This document shows positions 1 to 8,781 of a stretch of DNA of 64,000 nt, one piece after another. Each line of letters opens with the position of its first letter. The stretch's first letter is position 1. The position numbers and the translations under genes are program-made. Source of the stretch: JAZNQL01 sp045531205 (GTDB taxonomy: Bacteria > Bacillota > Clostridia > UMGS1883 > UMGS1540); the NCBI GenBank assembly GCA_045531205.1, contig JAZSDN010000003.1:1-64000 (forward strand). Reading direction: 5' to 3'. Below the pieces are notes generated by a model. That model was not told where the DNA came from, searched no databases, and saw only the letters and a program-made list of their open reading frames with translations.

Positions 1-125
1 AGTCTTTATCGCGGATGCGAAATCCAAGGGGCTGTACGTCAGACCATTTCATCTCTTATTATAAAAAAATAAGTGCAAGCAATCAACTACATCAATAGTT
101 AATTTACTTACACTTTTATTGTACC
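1..125. other. Window edge without an assignable gene
   Basis: An open frame runs from the window edge to a TAA at 70-72, which would be only the last 23 residues of an upstream protein. That is too short to recognise or to be sure it is coding. The terminator that follows shows that some transcription unit ends here on the plus strand. Confidence 0.3.
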
Positions 126-165
126 AGGGGATGTAAAAAAATTATTTTTTTACATCCCCTTTTTT
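126..165 (+). terminator. Strong intrinsic terminator of an upstream unit
   Basis: A perfect 16-bp stem (arms 126-141 and 145-160, GGGGATGT at its base) with a 3-nt loop is followed by a T run to 165. It lies before the promoter at 181-209, so it ends transcription from outside the window and is not an attenuator of the next gene. Confidence 0.85.
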
Positions 166-180
166 GAGAGAACAAAGATA

Positions 181-209
181 TTGCATATAAACTTGTGATA
201 TGATATAAT
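181..209 (+). promoter_or_regulatory. SigA-type promoter of the PIG-L gene
   Basis: TTGCAT (181-186), a 17-nt spacer and TATAAT (204-209), with TG at 201-202 as an extended -10. The start codon lies 43 nt downstream behind a GGAGG ribosome site at about 240-244. Confidence 0.75.
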
Positions 210-251
210 ATCAAAAAAATATGCTGAAAAAGAACAACAGGAGGAAATAAT

Positions 252-1028
252 ATGACAAAAGTACTTGCAATAGGTATTCACGAAGATGACAGCGAATATT
301 CTATAGGTGGGACATTAAAACTTTTAAAGGACAGAGGTTGCGATGTAACAATATTAAACATAATGCCCAACCTTTTTGTCAGCGACAGCGATATAGAAGA
401 ACATAATAAAAACAGCATTGCGGCAGCAGAAGTTTTAGGTGTAAAAAAGATAATACTTGATTACCCTCACGATACAAGATTTTATCGTGTAAACGAATAT
501 ACAGTACGTAAAACTGAGGGATTAATTAAAGAAATAAATCCCGATATAATTTTTATGATGTATCCCGAAGATAATCATATAGAACACGTAGAATGTGCAA
601 AAACTGTAAAAGAAGCACTTTTCGGAGCAGCAGTAGGAGCTGGAAATGTTTCGCCTAACGAGGTTTATTCTGTAGAATGCGGACCTTATCAGACAATGTG
701 CTATTTCCGCCCACATTTTCATGTATGCATAGATTCTGTTATGGAAAAACTTGAAGAATCTATAATGGCATTTGACAAACTTGGGATAGGAGCAAAATAC
801 CTGTGGGAGGAAAAGAGAATATCTGCAGAGTTCAGAGGTTACGAAATGGCAACAGGAACAGCTAATGCCCGTGACGGAAGGACTGCCAAATATGCAGAAG
901 TTTTCAGAATAGAAAAATTCCCTGCAGGGAATAAAGGCTTTATTCTTCACGAAATTTTAAATGATGTATTTTGCTGGAGCGGTACAAGAATGTATCATCC
1001 TAATGCAAGCGAAGTATTCCGCAAATAA
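252..1028 (+). CDS. PIG-L/LmbE family deacetylase
   Basis: This 258-residue protein belongs to the PIG-L (LmbE-like) zinc-dependent N-deacetylases, which remove acetyl groups from GlcNAc-type sugars in glycolipid, mycothiol/bacillithiol or antibiotic pathways. The N-terminal zinc motif normally reads HPDD; here it is HEDD (residues 10-13), followed by the usual glycine-rich GGT. The second metal motif is seen as DNHIEH near residue 113. No signal peptide or membrane segment is visible, so it is probably cytoplasmic. It is a single-gene unit, bounded by its own promoter and terminator, so the substrate cannot be inferred from neighbours. Confidence 0.8.
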   Translation: MTKVLAIGIHEDDSEYSIGGTLKLLKDRGCDVTILNIMPNLFVSDSDIEEHNKNSIAAAEVLGVKKIILDYPHDTRFYRVNEYTVRKTEGLIKEINPDIIFMMYPEDNHIEHVECAKTVKEALFGAAVGAGNVSPNEVYSVECGPYQTMCYFRPHFHVCIDSVMEKLEESIMAFDKLGIGAKYLWEEKRISAEFRGYEMATGTANARDGRTAKYAEVFRIEKFPAGNKGFILHEILNDVFCWSGTRMYHPNASEVFRK

Positions 1029-1035
1029 AACCAAC

Positions 1036-1066
1036 AAAAAGGCTGAACAAAATGTTCAGCCTTTTT
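1036..1066. terminator. Bidirectional terminator
   Basis: A perfect 14-bp stem (AAAAAGGCTGAACA and its complement) around a 3-nt loop. It has T runs on both strands and lies between two convergent genes (the PIG-L gene and the secreted stalk protein), so it can serve both. Confidence 0.85.
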
Positions 1067-1107
1067 ATGAGGTTATAAATTATAGCAAATTGAAATTTTT
1101 TAAATTA

Positions 1108-2967
1108 TTAGTCAGCTGTGTAGCTGCTTGAAGTATCAATTGTAATACAATTATTTATTCCATCCCACGATACATCAAAGTCGAAAGCCTGGCCAAGATC
1201 TCTTAATTTAAAATAGTTGTTACCATTGATATTATACGCAGAAAGGTTTATGGGCTTTTCGTTTTTGTAAACAATGGATGTAGTCATAACCGATTGCTTT
1301 GCAGCTCCGTCACCTTTTGCAAGCTCACCTCCAACAGGAGTATAAGGAGCGTTTGATAAAAGGGAAATCGCATTTTTTTCTCCATCCCAGAAAACAGCAA
1401 ACTGTTTTTCTGTTCCATTGATTACTGCCGCAATATCTCTAAGCTTGAAGTAGTTATTATCATTGATGTTGTAAGCTTCAAACTCTGTTTCAACTCCGTT
1501 TACAATAACCTTTGAAGCAGTATAATTTGCTACAGGGGCAGGGTCTATAACCAAAAACGATACTGTGGGAGAATACTGCCATCCGTATAATGTATTTTCG
1601 TCATATTGAATTGCTATTCTTTCTTCTTTAGAAGCATAACCGGGACCAAAATGTATCCAGTGATTTCCTGTCTTGTTAAATTTAACTGTCATTCCGGGAG
1701 CAACTTGTGTTTTTACTTCTGTTTCGCCACCTTCTTCGTCATACCACCAAATATTATCAGTGTAAGAGATGGTGTTATAAACCAAAGGCACACAAACGCT
1801 GTTTTCAAGAAGAGGCTTTGAATCTTCATCTCCGTCTGCATAAACATGGATATAATCGCTTAAATAACTGTTAAAAGTTACAGTGCTGTCTTTATCAATT
1901 ACATAAACAGCTTCACCTTCATCATAAGAAATATCGTATACGCCGTTTATTGTAATACTTCCGTTAGGAATTTCGCTCCAGAACAAAATATTTTCCGTTC
2001 TTTTGCCGTTAGCAATATTTACAGGAGCAGAACCATCAACTCGGAGAATTACATTTATTTCTTCAGCACCCTTTGATGCATGCAGATAATAAAACTCATA
2101 ACTTCCTGTAACTGTGTACATTATACCTGCAGGGGTAGTACCTTCATAACGTGCGTAAAAACCTTCGGGGATTTCGTTATCGGCGTCATAAGGCATATAA
2201 GGATAATATATACCTGTATCCTGCTTTTCTTCTACACCCCAGAGCTGAAGACTGTCAAGCTCAGTCGCAGCGGTAATAACAGCGGGTGTAAGGCATGAAT
2301 ATACTAAAGCACTTACAATTTCGCCGTTGTTCTGATTTTCAACTTTAATAGTTCCGTCCTGCTTAAGAATATTTTTGCAAGTAATAAGGGAACTGTTTAA
2401 CAGACTGGATGACTGCTGATTTGTATTATCTACGGCATTTTCCTGTCTTTGCTGATAATAAGCTTTTGTAAAGTTAGGAGCATCCTTTACTCTTTCACCG
2501 GCTATTTGAACACAAGCATAATAAGAGGTACCATCTTCAAAAGAAAGATTTATGCCATAAGTACCGGGCTCTGATAAAGCGTAGGTTGTACCGGCTGAAA
2601 TATTTTCTCTGTATAAACCTTCTTCCCAAAAGGCTTTTTCGCCGGGACAATTGTCGGGCATAATAAAGCCTGTGTCAAGCTCATTTTCATTTTGGATTTC
2701 GTAAGTGTGATCCATAATATCAACATACTGGATAGTGTTTAACATGGTTATAACTGCAGGAGCTTCACATTGCATAATTTCTTCGTGAAAAACCTCTCCT
2801 TCATATTCGTAAGTTTCAGTAAAACTGTTAACTACATTTGTTATACTGAAAAGACTTACACCATTCATGCTTACTGTTTTTGTTTCGGCTGCCGAAACAA
2901 CAGTTACCATTGACAATGTCAACAATAACACTGTCAATAATGCTACAATTTTCTTCGTGATTTTCAT
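1108..2967 (-). CDS. Large secreted protein with two C-terminal stalk-like (copper-amine-oxidase N-like) repeats
   Basis: The 619-residue product starts with a signal peptide (KK, hydrophobic core, VSA-AE cleavage near residue 26). The middle (about 30-470) is not recognised; it is acidic and looks beta-rich. The C-terminus has two related repeats of about 65 residues (from about 485 and about 555), each carrying YNIN-NNYFKLRD and then a WDG segment. This is the pattern of the copper-amine-oxidase N-terminal-like or 'stalk' domain common in exported clostridial proteins. Start ATG at 2967 follows an AGAAGGAG ribosome site. It has its own promoter at 3069-3097 and is probably a surface or wall-associated protein of unknown role. 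Confidence 0.75.
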   Translation of the reverse strand: MKITKKIVALLTVLLLTLSMVTVVSAAETKTVSMNGVSLFSITNVVNSFTETYEYEGEVFHEEIMQCEAPAVITMLNTIQYVDIMDHTYEIQNENELDTGFIMPDNCPGEKAFWEEGLYRENISAGTTYALSEPGTYGINLSFEDGTSYYACVQIAGERVKDAPNFTKAYYQQRQENAVDNTNQQSSSLLNSSLITCKNILKQDGTIKVENQNNGEIVSALVYSCLTPAVITAATELDSLQLWGVEEKQDTGIYYPYMPYDADNEIPEGFYARYEGTTPAGIMYTVTGSYEFYYLHASKGAEEINVILRVDGSAPVNIANGKRTENILFWSEIPNGSITINGVYDISYDEGEAVYVIDKDSTVTFNSYLSDYIHVYADGDEDSKPLLENSVCVPLVYNTISYTDNIWWYDEEGGETEVKTQVAPGMTVKFNKTGNHWIHFGPGYASKEERIAIQYDENTLYGWQYSPTVSFLVIDPAPVANYTASKVIVNGVETEFEAYNINDNNYFKLRDIAAVINGTEKQFAVFWDGEKNAISLLSNAPYTPVGGELAKGDGAAKQSVMTTSIVYKNEKPINLSAYNINGNNYFKLRDLGQAFDFDVSWDGINNCITIDTSSSYTAD

Positions 2968-3068
2968 AATGTTTTTCTCCTTCTAAAATTTTTGTGCAAA
3001 GATTTTTAATAAATCCAATTACTAAAATTAAAAGTAATTAAATTTACTAAAAAAGATTTGCTTTGTGT

Positions 3069-3097
3069 ATTATATAACAACAGTTAATAAATTACAA
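3069..3097 (-). promoter_or_regulatory. SigA-type promoter for the secreted stalk protein
   Basis: Read on the minus strand: TTGTAA (3097-3092), a 17-nt spacer, then TATAAT (3074-3069). It gives a 5' leader of roughly 90 nt before the start at 2967. It lets this gene be transcribed separately from the upstream SLH gene. Confidence 0.65.
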
Positions 3098-3112
3098 GAA
3101 AAATATTTTATT

Positions 3113-3973
3113 CTATTTTTCAGTCATTTTAAATGTTACCTTGATGCATTCATCATATTCGGTTATAGAACCGCAGGCAGTAGAATAGTTTTTAAAGTAT
3201 TCAGGATATTTATCTTCGTACTCTTCAAAACACAATTTAACAACCTGTCGTAATCTGGAAATCACTTCGGCATCAGATTTGCCATAAGCATACATTGTGA
3301 AACTGCTTTCATTTGTTTCTATCATTTTTACCAAATTCTTTTTAACGGCTTCATCAGAATAAAAATTTCGTTCCTCACGCCATACATCAAACTTGAATTC
3401 CGATATTCTTTTCAGCATGGTACACATTTCTGCACGGGTTAATTTATCAAAAGGTTTAATTTTCAGTTTTCCGTCTTCGTCATAGCCGTTAAGTAAACCA
3501 AAAGAATACAGGGTAGGTATAACCTTGCTGTATGTATTATATCTGTAATCCGAAAAAGGAAGTAACTCATCTCTTACAGGTTTGTCAATAAGTTCGAAAT
3601 TATATCCAACATACATCATATAAAAAACCTGTGCCCGCTCTACGGGATCCTCCAAAAAATTTTCGGTAACAATTAGACCTCGGTCTTTCCCTGCTAAAAC
3701 TGCCCCTGCATACCACGGACCTTCAATAAAAGGAATATCTAAACCAATAGCTCTTGACACAATAGAAACAGCCTGTGCTTTTGTTAGAGTATCATTTGGT
3801 CTAAAGCTTCCGTCTTCAAATCCGTTTACCCAGCCTTTTTCTTTTGCAAACAGTACGCTTTCGTAGTACCAGTCAGAAGGCGAGCAATCACTGAATACTT
3901 CAGCAGATACTGCAGTATTTAACACCGTTAAAATAAAAACAAGCGATATTATTAAACAACTTATTTTTTTCAT
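3113..3973 (-). CDS. Secreted protein with S-layer homology repeats
   Basis: The 286-residue protein has a signal peptide (cut near VSA-E, residue 24). It then has an SLH repeat (about 28-75, with SDWYYESVLFAKEKGWVNG and FRPNDTLTKAQAV) and two more degenerate ones up to about 195. SLH repeats bind pyruvylated secondary wall polymers and hold proteins on the Gram-positive surface. The remaining 90 residues are not recognised. It starts 16 nt downstream of rlmD behind AAAGGAG and is probably co-transcribed with it, although no functional link is evident. Confidence 0.8.
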   Translation of the reverse strand: MKKISCLIISLVFILTVLNTAVSAEVFSDCSPSDWYYESVLFAKEKGWVNGFEDGSFRPNDTLTKAQAVSIVSRAIGLDIPFIEGPWYAGAVLAGKDRGLIVTENFLEDPVERAQVFYMMYVGYNFELIDKPVRDELLPFSDYRYNTYSKVIPTLYSFGLLNGYDEDGKLKIKPFDKLTRAEMCTMLKRISEFKFDVWREERNFYSDEAVKKNLVKMIETNESSFTMYAYGKSDAEVISRLRQVVKLCFEEYEDKYPEYFKNYSTACGSITEYDECIKVTFKMTEK

Positions 3974-3989
3974 AACAAAACTCCTTTAC

Positions 3990-5330
3990 TTATATTGTTT
4001 TAGATAAGCAAACAACCGATTCTATATGCTCAGTATGAGGGAATTGGTCATAAGGGTAAACAGTACCTGCCCTAAATCCAAATTCAGAAAGATAATTTAT
4101 ATCTCTTGCCATAGATGCACAGTTGCAGGAAACATATATAATTTTCTTGGGATTAAGCTTTACAAGCGAGTCCAAAACTTCTTTGCCGCAACCCTTTCGT
4201 GGCGGGTCAATAATAGCAACATCGGCAGAAATACCATCAGATAAAAGTTTCGGAAAAACTTCATCAGCATCTCCGCAGTAAAACTCTGCATTTTCAATGC
4301 CGTTTAAGCGAGCATTGTAATTTGCATCCTTTATAGCATTCTCAACAATTTCAACACCTATTACTTTTTTTGCAATGCGTGCGACAAAAAGCGAAATACT
4401 TCCGGTACCGCAATATAAGTCAAAAACAGTATCTTCGGGCGAGATAAAGCTCACGGATTTTTTGTAAAGCTCTTTTGCTATAGTGGGATTTACCTGGAAA
4501 AATGAATTGGGAGAAATCTTGAATTTTAACCCATCCATAATTTCGTGGATATATCCGTCACCGTAAATGACACGGTTTTTGTCGCCTAAAATAACATTGC
4601 TTTTCTTTGAATTTATATTTATTACAAGGGTTGAAACATTAAGCTTTTGTAAAATTTCAGCAAGCTCGTTTTCTGCTGGCAAAGATTTTTTTGTGCATAC
4701 AAGGCAAACCATAACTTCGCCTGTTTCAAATCCTTCGCGTATAAATATATGCCTGACAGTACCGCTGCCAGTTTCTTCGTTGTATGGAATAACAAAATTT
4801 GTATCCATCCACTTGCAAACAGAAGATATAATCTCTGCATTTTTTTCAGTTTGTAAAAGACAGTCATCAAACGGAACAACACGGTGACTGTGATTAGCAT
4901 AAAAACCCGCCAGAACATTATTGTTTTCCATACTTAAAGGTACTTGAACCTTGTTTCTGTAGCGGAAAGGATTTTCCATAAAAAACACAGGAGCAACTTC
5001 ACATTGTATTTTGCCTATGCGTTTTAATGCATCACAAACTGTCTGTCTTTTTATTTCAAGCTGCTTTTTATAATCAATATGCATTAAACTGCATCCGCCG
5101 CACTTGCCAAAAACAGAGCAGGGAGGGACAACCCTGTCAGCAGAAGGCTCCAGAATTTCCAAAACCTTGCCAAAAGCATAGCTTTTTTTATCTTTAACAA
5201 TTTTAGCACAAACCTTGTCACCTGGAACGGTGTAAGGTATAAAAACTGTGAGTCCGTCAGGCTTTGCAACACCAAGCCCTTCTGATGATACAGCAGTTAT
5301 TTCAGTAGTAAAAATATCGTTTTTCTTCAA
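3990..5330 (-). CDS. rlmD: 23S rRNA (uracil-C5)-methyltransferase, RlmD/RumA family
   Basis: This 446-residue protein makes 5-methyluridine in 23S rRNA using SAM. It has an N-terminal TRAM RNA-binding domain (1-60). A [4Fe-4S] cysteine set follows: C71, C77, C80 (in FGKCGGC) and C157. The methyltransferase domain shows the SAM motif DLYCGTG, the DPPRKG loop and the catalytic cysteine in YVSCN. The start is TTG at 5330, supported by GAGGTGAT 4 nt upstream, which beats any internal ATG. In Gram-positives one enzyme (RlmCD type) can modify two sites, so target U1939 alone is not certain. Confidence 0.9.
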   Translation of the reverse strand: MKKNDIFTTEITAVSSEGLGVAKPDGLTVFIPYTVPGDKVCAKIVKDKKSYAFGKVLEILEPSADRVVPPCSVFGKCGGCSLMHIDYKKQLEIKRQTVCDALKRIGKIQCEVAPVFFMENPFRYRNKVQVPLSMENNNVLAGFYANHSHRVVPFDDCLLQTEKNAEIISSVCKWMDTNFVIPYNEETGSGTVRHIFIREGFETGEVMVCLVCTKKSLPAENELAEILQKLNVSTLVININSKKSNVILGDKNRVIYGDGYIHEIMDGLKFKISPNSFFQVNPTIAKELYKKSVSFISPEDTVFDLYCGTGSISLFVARIAKKVIGVEIVENAIKDANYNARLNGIENAEFYCGDADEVFPKLLSDGISADVAIIDPPRKGCGKEVLDSLVKLNPKKIIYVSCNCASMARDINYLSEFGFRAGTVYPYDQFPHTEHIESVVCLSKTI

Positions 5331-5351
5331 AAAATCACCTCAAACAATTTA

Positions 5352-5380
5352 ATTATAACCCTTATTTCGAATATTGGCAA
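5352..5380 (-). promoter_or_regulatory. SigA-type promoter of the rlmD unit
   Basis: Minus-strand TTGCCA (5380-5375), 17-nt spacer and TATAAT (5357-5352), followed by a short leader to the TTG start at 5330. It is divergent from the proS promoter. Confidence 0.65.
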
Positions 5381-5388
5381 GATTTATG

Positions 5389-5417
5389 TTGCTTTTTTAT
5401 AAAAAATCTGTTATTAT
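5389..5417 (+). promoter_or_regulatory. SigA-type promoter of the proS operon
   Basis: TTGCTT (5389-5394), 17-nt spacer, TATTAT (5412-5417). It precedes the long proS-to-PHP-phosphatase operon. No T-box leader fits in the short gap before proS. Confidence 0.6.
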
Positions 5418-5446
5418 ATATATTTAGGAAAGGATTTGATTAACAA

Positions 5447-7147
5447 ATGAAAGTTTCTAATATGTTATTACCAACTTTAAGAGAGGATCCCGCAGAAGCA
5501 GAGATAGTAAGTCATAAGCTGATGATGCGTGCATCAATGATACGTAAACTCGCAGCAGGTGTTTACGCATATCTGCCTGTTGGCTTGCGTTCACTCCGTA
5601 AGGTTGAACAGATTATAAGAGAAGAAATGGACCGTGCAGGTGCACAGGAGCTTTTAATGAGCGCTCTTTTACCTGCTGAAGCATATATGGCATCGGGCAG
5701 ATGGGATGTTTTCGGTTCCGAAATGTTCCGTTTGAAGGACAGAAATTCGCGCGATTTCTGTTTAGGCCCAACTCACGAAGAAGTTTTTACCGAAATGGTA
5801 AAAAGCGAAGTGCGTTCCTACAAACAGTTTCCAATGACACTTTATCAGATACAAACCAAGTACCGTGACGAACGCCGTCCCCGTTTTGGTGTAATGAGAA
5901 GCCGTGAATTTGTAATGAAGGACGCATACAGTTTTGATATAGACGAAGCAGGACTTGATATTTCATACAAAAAGATGTACGAAGCGTACTGCCGTATATT
6001 TGACAGATTAGGTCTTGACTATACAGTTGTAGATGCAGACTCTGGTGCAATGGGCGGCTCAGGCTCGCAGGAATTTATGGTAAAAAGCGAAGTGGGCGAG
6101 GATGTAATTGCATACTGCCCTGTTTGCGGATATTCTGCAAATATAGAAAAAGCAGCTTGTACTCCTGATGATATGGTAATAGGCGAAAAGGGTAAGGCTA
6201 TGGAAGAAATTGAAACACCCAACTCTCATACCATAGAAGAGCTTACAGATTCTTTAGGTGTAAAACCCTATAACTTTGTAAAAACTCTTATTTATCAGGC
6301 TGACGATAAAGTAGTTGCAGCAATGGTAAGAGGTGACAGAGAGCTTAACGAAACAAAGCTTAAAAACCTTCTGGGTGTAACAGACCTTGAACTTGCAGCA
6401 CCAAATGTAGTTCGTGAAGTAACACACGCAGAAGTAGGCTTTGCAGGTCCCGTAGGTCTTGAGCTTGAAATTTATGCAGACCTTGAGGTTGAAAAAATGA
6501 ACAGCCTTATAGTTGGTGCAAATAAAACCGATTACCACCTTGTAAATGTACAGCAGGACAGAGATTTCAAGGTAACAAAATATGCTGATTTAAGAGTTAT
6601 AGAAGACGGAGATAAATGCCCTCTTTGCGGCAAAGAAATCGAAACCTTCCACGGTATAGAAGTAGGACATATTTTCAAACTCGGTACAAAATATTCAAAA
6701 GCTTTGGGACTTACTATTCCTGAACGTGACGATGCTCCCATAGTAATGGGTTGTTACGGAATAGGTGTAAACCGTTGTCTTGCCGCTATTATAGAACAGA
6801 ATAACGATGAAAACGGAATAATCTGGCCCATGTCAGTAGCACCTTATCAGGTTAATATTGTACTTATAAATAAAGATGACGAAACACAGTCAGCTTTGGC
6901 TAACGAAATTTATGACGCGTTAAGAAAACAGGGCGTTGACGTTATGCTTGATGACAGAGATGAAAGACCTGGCGTTAAATTTAAAGATTCAGATCTTATA
7001 GGTATTCCCGTAAGAATAACCGTAGGTAAAAAAGCTTGCGACAGAGTGGTAGAATATAAGCTGCGTGCTTCAAAGGATTTTGAAGAACTTTCGGCAGAGC
7101 AGTCTATTGAAAAAGTGCTGTCAGCAGTAAAAGAGGAGAATAAATGA
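5447..7147 (+). CDS. proS: Prolyl-tRNA synthetase, bacterial type
   Basis: This 566-residue class IIa synthetase charges tRNA-Pro with proline. The N-terminal catalytic part carries the class II motifs, including PRFGVMRSREF (motif 2) and the GPTHEE signature. The editing insertion domain lies at about 225-385, and the catalytic core resumes with motif 3 (GCYGIGVNR). An anticodon-binding domain completes the protein. Length and order match the bacterial ProS with insertion domain. Its stop overlaps the next start by 4 nt (ATGA), so the sugar kinase downstream is translationally coupled. Confidence 0.95.
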   Translation: MKVSNMLLPTLREDPAEAEIVSHKLMMRASMIRKLAAGVYAYLPVGLRSLRKVEQIIREEMDRAGAQELLMSALLPAEAYMASGRWDVFGSEMFRLKDRNSRDFCLGPTHEEVFTEMVKSEVRSYKQFPMTLYQIQTKYRDERRPRFGVMRSREFVMKDAYSFDIDEAGLDISYKKMYEAYCRIFDRLGLDYTVVDADSGAMGGSGSQEFMVKSEVGEDVIAYCPVCGYSANIEKAACTPDDMVIGEKGKAMEEIETPNSHTIEELTDSLGVKPYNFVKTLIYQADDKVVAAMVRGDRELNETKLKNLLGVTDLELAAPNVVREVTHAEVGFAGPVGLELEIYADLEVEKMNSLIVGANKTDYHLVNVQQDRDFKVTKYADLRVIEDGDKCPLCGKEIETFHGIEVGHIFKLGTKYSKALGLTIPERDDAPIVMGCYGIGVNRCLAAIIEQNNDENGIIWPMSVAPYQVNIVLINKDDETQSALANEIYDALRKQGVDVMLDDRDERPGVKFKDSDLIGIPVRITVGKKACDRVVEYKLRASKDFEELSAEQSIEKVLSAVKEENK

Positions 7148-8079
7148 TTATATCAACAGTAACGTTAAATCCTGCTATTGACAGAACATATTATGTAAAA
7201 TCCTTTGCCTTAAATTCGGTAAATCGTGCAGTTAAGGTAAGAAACGATGTTGGCGGCAAAGGAATAAACGTAAGCGGAATAGCATCAATATGCGGATTTA
7301 AGAGTATAGCAACCGGATTTGTAAGCGGTGCAAACGGAAGATATATTGAAGACTCTTTAAGACAAATGGACGTTACAACCGATTTTGTACACACAATGGG
7401 CGAAACCAGAGTAAATACAAAAATAGTTGATTTGGAAAACAAAAATTATACCGATATCAACGAATCAGGCCCTGCTGTTACAGATACCGATATTGCAGAG
7501 CTTTTGAAAAAATGTTCAAAAATAGCAAAGGAAAGCGATGTTTTTTATGTAGGCGGAAGTTATCCTCCAAACATAACTCCCGATATTTACCGCAAACTTA
7601 TAAAAATAGGTAAAGACAGTAATGCCATTACAGTTTTGGATGCCGATGGGGAGGCTTTTATGGAAGGCCTCAAAGCAGGTCCTGATATAATAAAACCAAA
7701 TCAGACAGAGCTTGAAACTTTAATAGGCAGAAAAATAAAATCTGTCGCAGAAGCAGTACAGGCAACAGTCGAGATTGTAGAAAAAGGTATAGGAACAGTA
7801 TTGCTTACTTTGGGCGGTAACGGTGCAATAGCAGCAGGGAAAAGCGGTGTATATCGTGCATATCCTGCAAAGGTGGATGTAAAAAGCACAGTTGGTGCAG
7901 GAGACAGTTTTTTATGCGGGTACATTTACGGTCTTTCAGAAAGCCGCAGTATGGATAACTGCTTAAAATATGCCTCATCCTTTGCAGCTGCCAAAATTGC
8001 AAGAGAAGGAACAGAGCTTCCTGATATCGATTCTTTTAAAGAAGCTTTTCAAAACATAATTATAGAAAAGATAGGATAA
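7144..8079 (+). CDS. 1-phosphofructokinase-type PfkB kinase
   Basis: The 311-residue protein is a PfkB (ribokinase-like) sugar kinase of the FruK/LacC subgroup. The N-terminus TLNPAID and the GGKGINVS motif are typical of 1-phosphofructokinase and tagatose-6-phosphate kinase. The GAGDSF anion hole and catalytic base lie near residue 250. It would phosphorylate a sugar phosphate with ATP in the cytoplasm. There is no fruA PTS gene or fruR beside it, so fructose-1-phosphate as the substrate is an inference from subgroup motifs only. Confidence 0.8.
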   Translation: MIISTVTLNPAIDRTYYVKSFALNSVNRAVKVRNDVGGKGINVSGIASICGFKSIATGFVSGANGRYIEDSLRQMDVTTDFVHTMGETRVNTKIVDLENKNYTDINESGPAVTDTDIAELLKKCSKIAKESDVFYVGGSYPPNITPDIYRKLIKIGKDSNAITVLDADGEAFMEGLKAGPDIIKPNQTELETLIGRKIKSVAEAVQATVEIVEKGIGTVLLTLGGNGAIAAGKSGVYRAYPAKVDVKSTVGAGDSFLCGYIYGLSESRSMDNCLKYASSFAAAKIAREGTELPDIDSFKEAFQNIIIEKIG

Positions 8080-8085
8080 TTCAAA

Positions 8086-8298
8086 ATGTACGAAACTGAA
8101 ACAATGCATTGTTGTAAATATTGCAAACACGGAAAATATATCCCCTTAAAGAGGGAAGTTTTCTGTGCAAAAAATGCAGTTGTTCCAAGACGGTATATTT
8201 GCGAAAATTATGAATTTGACCCTTTTAAATTAAAAATTCGACGTCCAAGGAATGTTGATTTTTCAAAATTCAAAGCGGAGGATTTTAAACTTGATTAA
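8086..8298 (+). CDS. Small cysteine-rich protein (70 aa)
   Basis: A short protein with an N-terminal CKYC pair and further cysteines in VFCAKNA and YICENY, spaced as in a small zinc-binding fold. The rest is basic and contains FDPFKLKIRRPR. It lies 6 nt after the sugar kinase and its end overlaps the YqeG start by 8 nt. That tight packing supports it being a real gene. Zinc binding is inferred from the cysteine pattern; I do not recognise a characterised family. Confidence 0.7.
   Translation: MYETETMHCCKYCKHGKYIPLKREVFCAKNAVVPRRYICENYEFDPFKLKIRRPRNVDFSKFKAEDFKLD
8277..8281 (+). promoter_or_regulatory. Ribosome site that sets the TTG start of yqeG
   Basis: GGAGG ends 9 nt before TTG at 8291. 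An ATG at 8252 in the same frame would add 13 residues unlike the family and has no comparable ribosome site, so TTG is preferred. Confidence 0.75.
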
Positions 8299-8767
8299 AC
8301 CTGATGAATATTTGGATTCATTTGCACAGCTTGATATAAGTGCCTTGTCAGAAAAAGGGATACGGGGAATAATACTTGATATTGATAACACGCTTGTTCC
8401 TCACGGATATCCTTATTGTACAAAAGAGGCACAGGATTTTATTGAGGCATTAAAGCAAAAAAATATAAAAGCTTGTATAGTTTCAAATAATGTTGAAGAT
8501 CGTGTGCAGATATTTAATCAATCATTAAAGTTGCCTTATATATTTTCAGCTGGGAAACCTAAAAAGCAGGGATATATAAGAGCAATGGAACTTATGGGAA
8601 CCGATAAAAGCAATACAGCTGCAATAGGTGACCAGATTTTTACAGACCTTTTAGGTGCTCACAGAGTCGGGTTATATAAAATTCTTGTAAAACCCTGCGA
8701 CCCTGGGAGTGATACATTTTTAATAAAGTTAAAAAGAATAGCAGAAAAAATATTTTTTAGATTTTAA
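8291..8767 (+). CDS. yqeG: YqeG family HAD-IIIA phosphatase
   Basis: This protein of about 158 residues has the HAD phosphatase motifs. LDIDNTLVPHG holds motif I with its two aspartates, VSNN is motif II, and GDQIFTD is motif IV. YqeG proteins resemble small phosphatidylglycerophosphate phosphatases, but the physiological substrate is not settled. I take TTG 8291 as the start because of the GGAGG at 8277-8281 and because the family begins close to the KPDEYL segment. It is translationally coupled to the small Cys-rich gene. Confidence 0.85.
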   Translation: MIKPDEYLDSFAQLDISALSEKGIRGIILDIDNTLVPHGYPYCTKEAQDFIEALKQKNIKACIVSNNVEDRVQIFNQSLKLPYIFSAGKPKKQGYIRAMELMGTDKSNTAAIGDQIFTDLLGAHRVGLYKILVKPCDPGSDTFLIKLKRIAEKIFFRF

Positions 8768-8781
8768 AACAGGAGGGTAAT

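Noticed and set aside
3065..3253. Short plus-strand open frame
   Set aside because: It overlaps the minus-strand promoter and the end of the SLH gene, with no ribosome site.
5331..5446. T-box leader for proS
   Set aside because: The gap is too short and has no specifier-loop-like hairpins; the same holds for metG. The valS leader lies outside the window.
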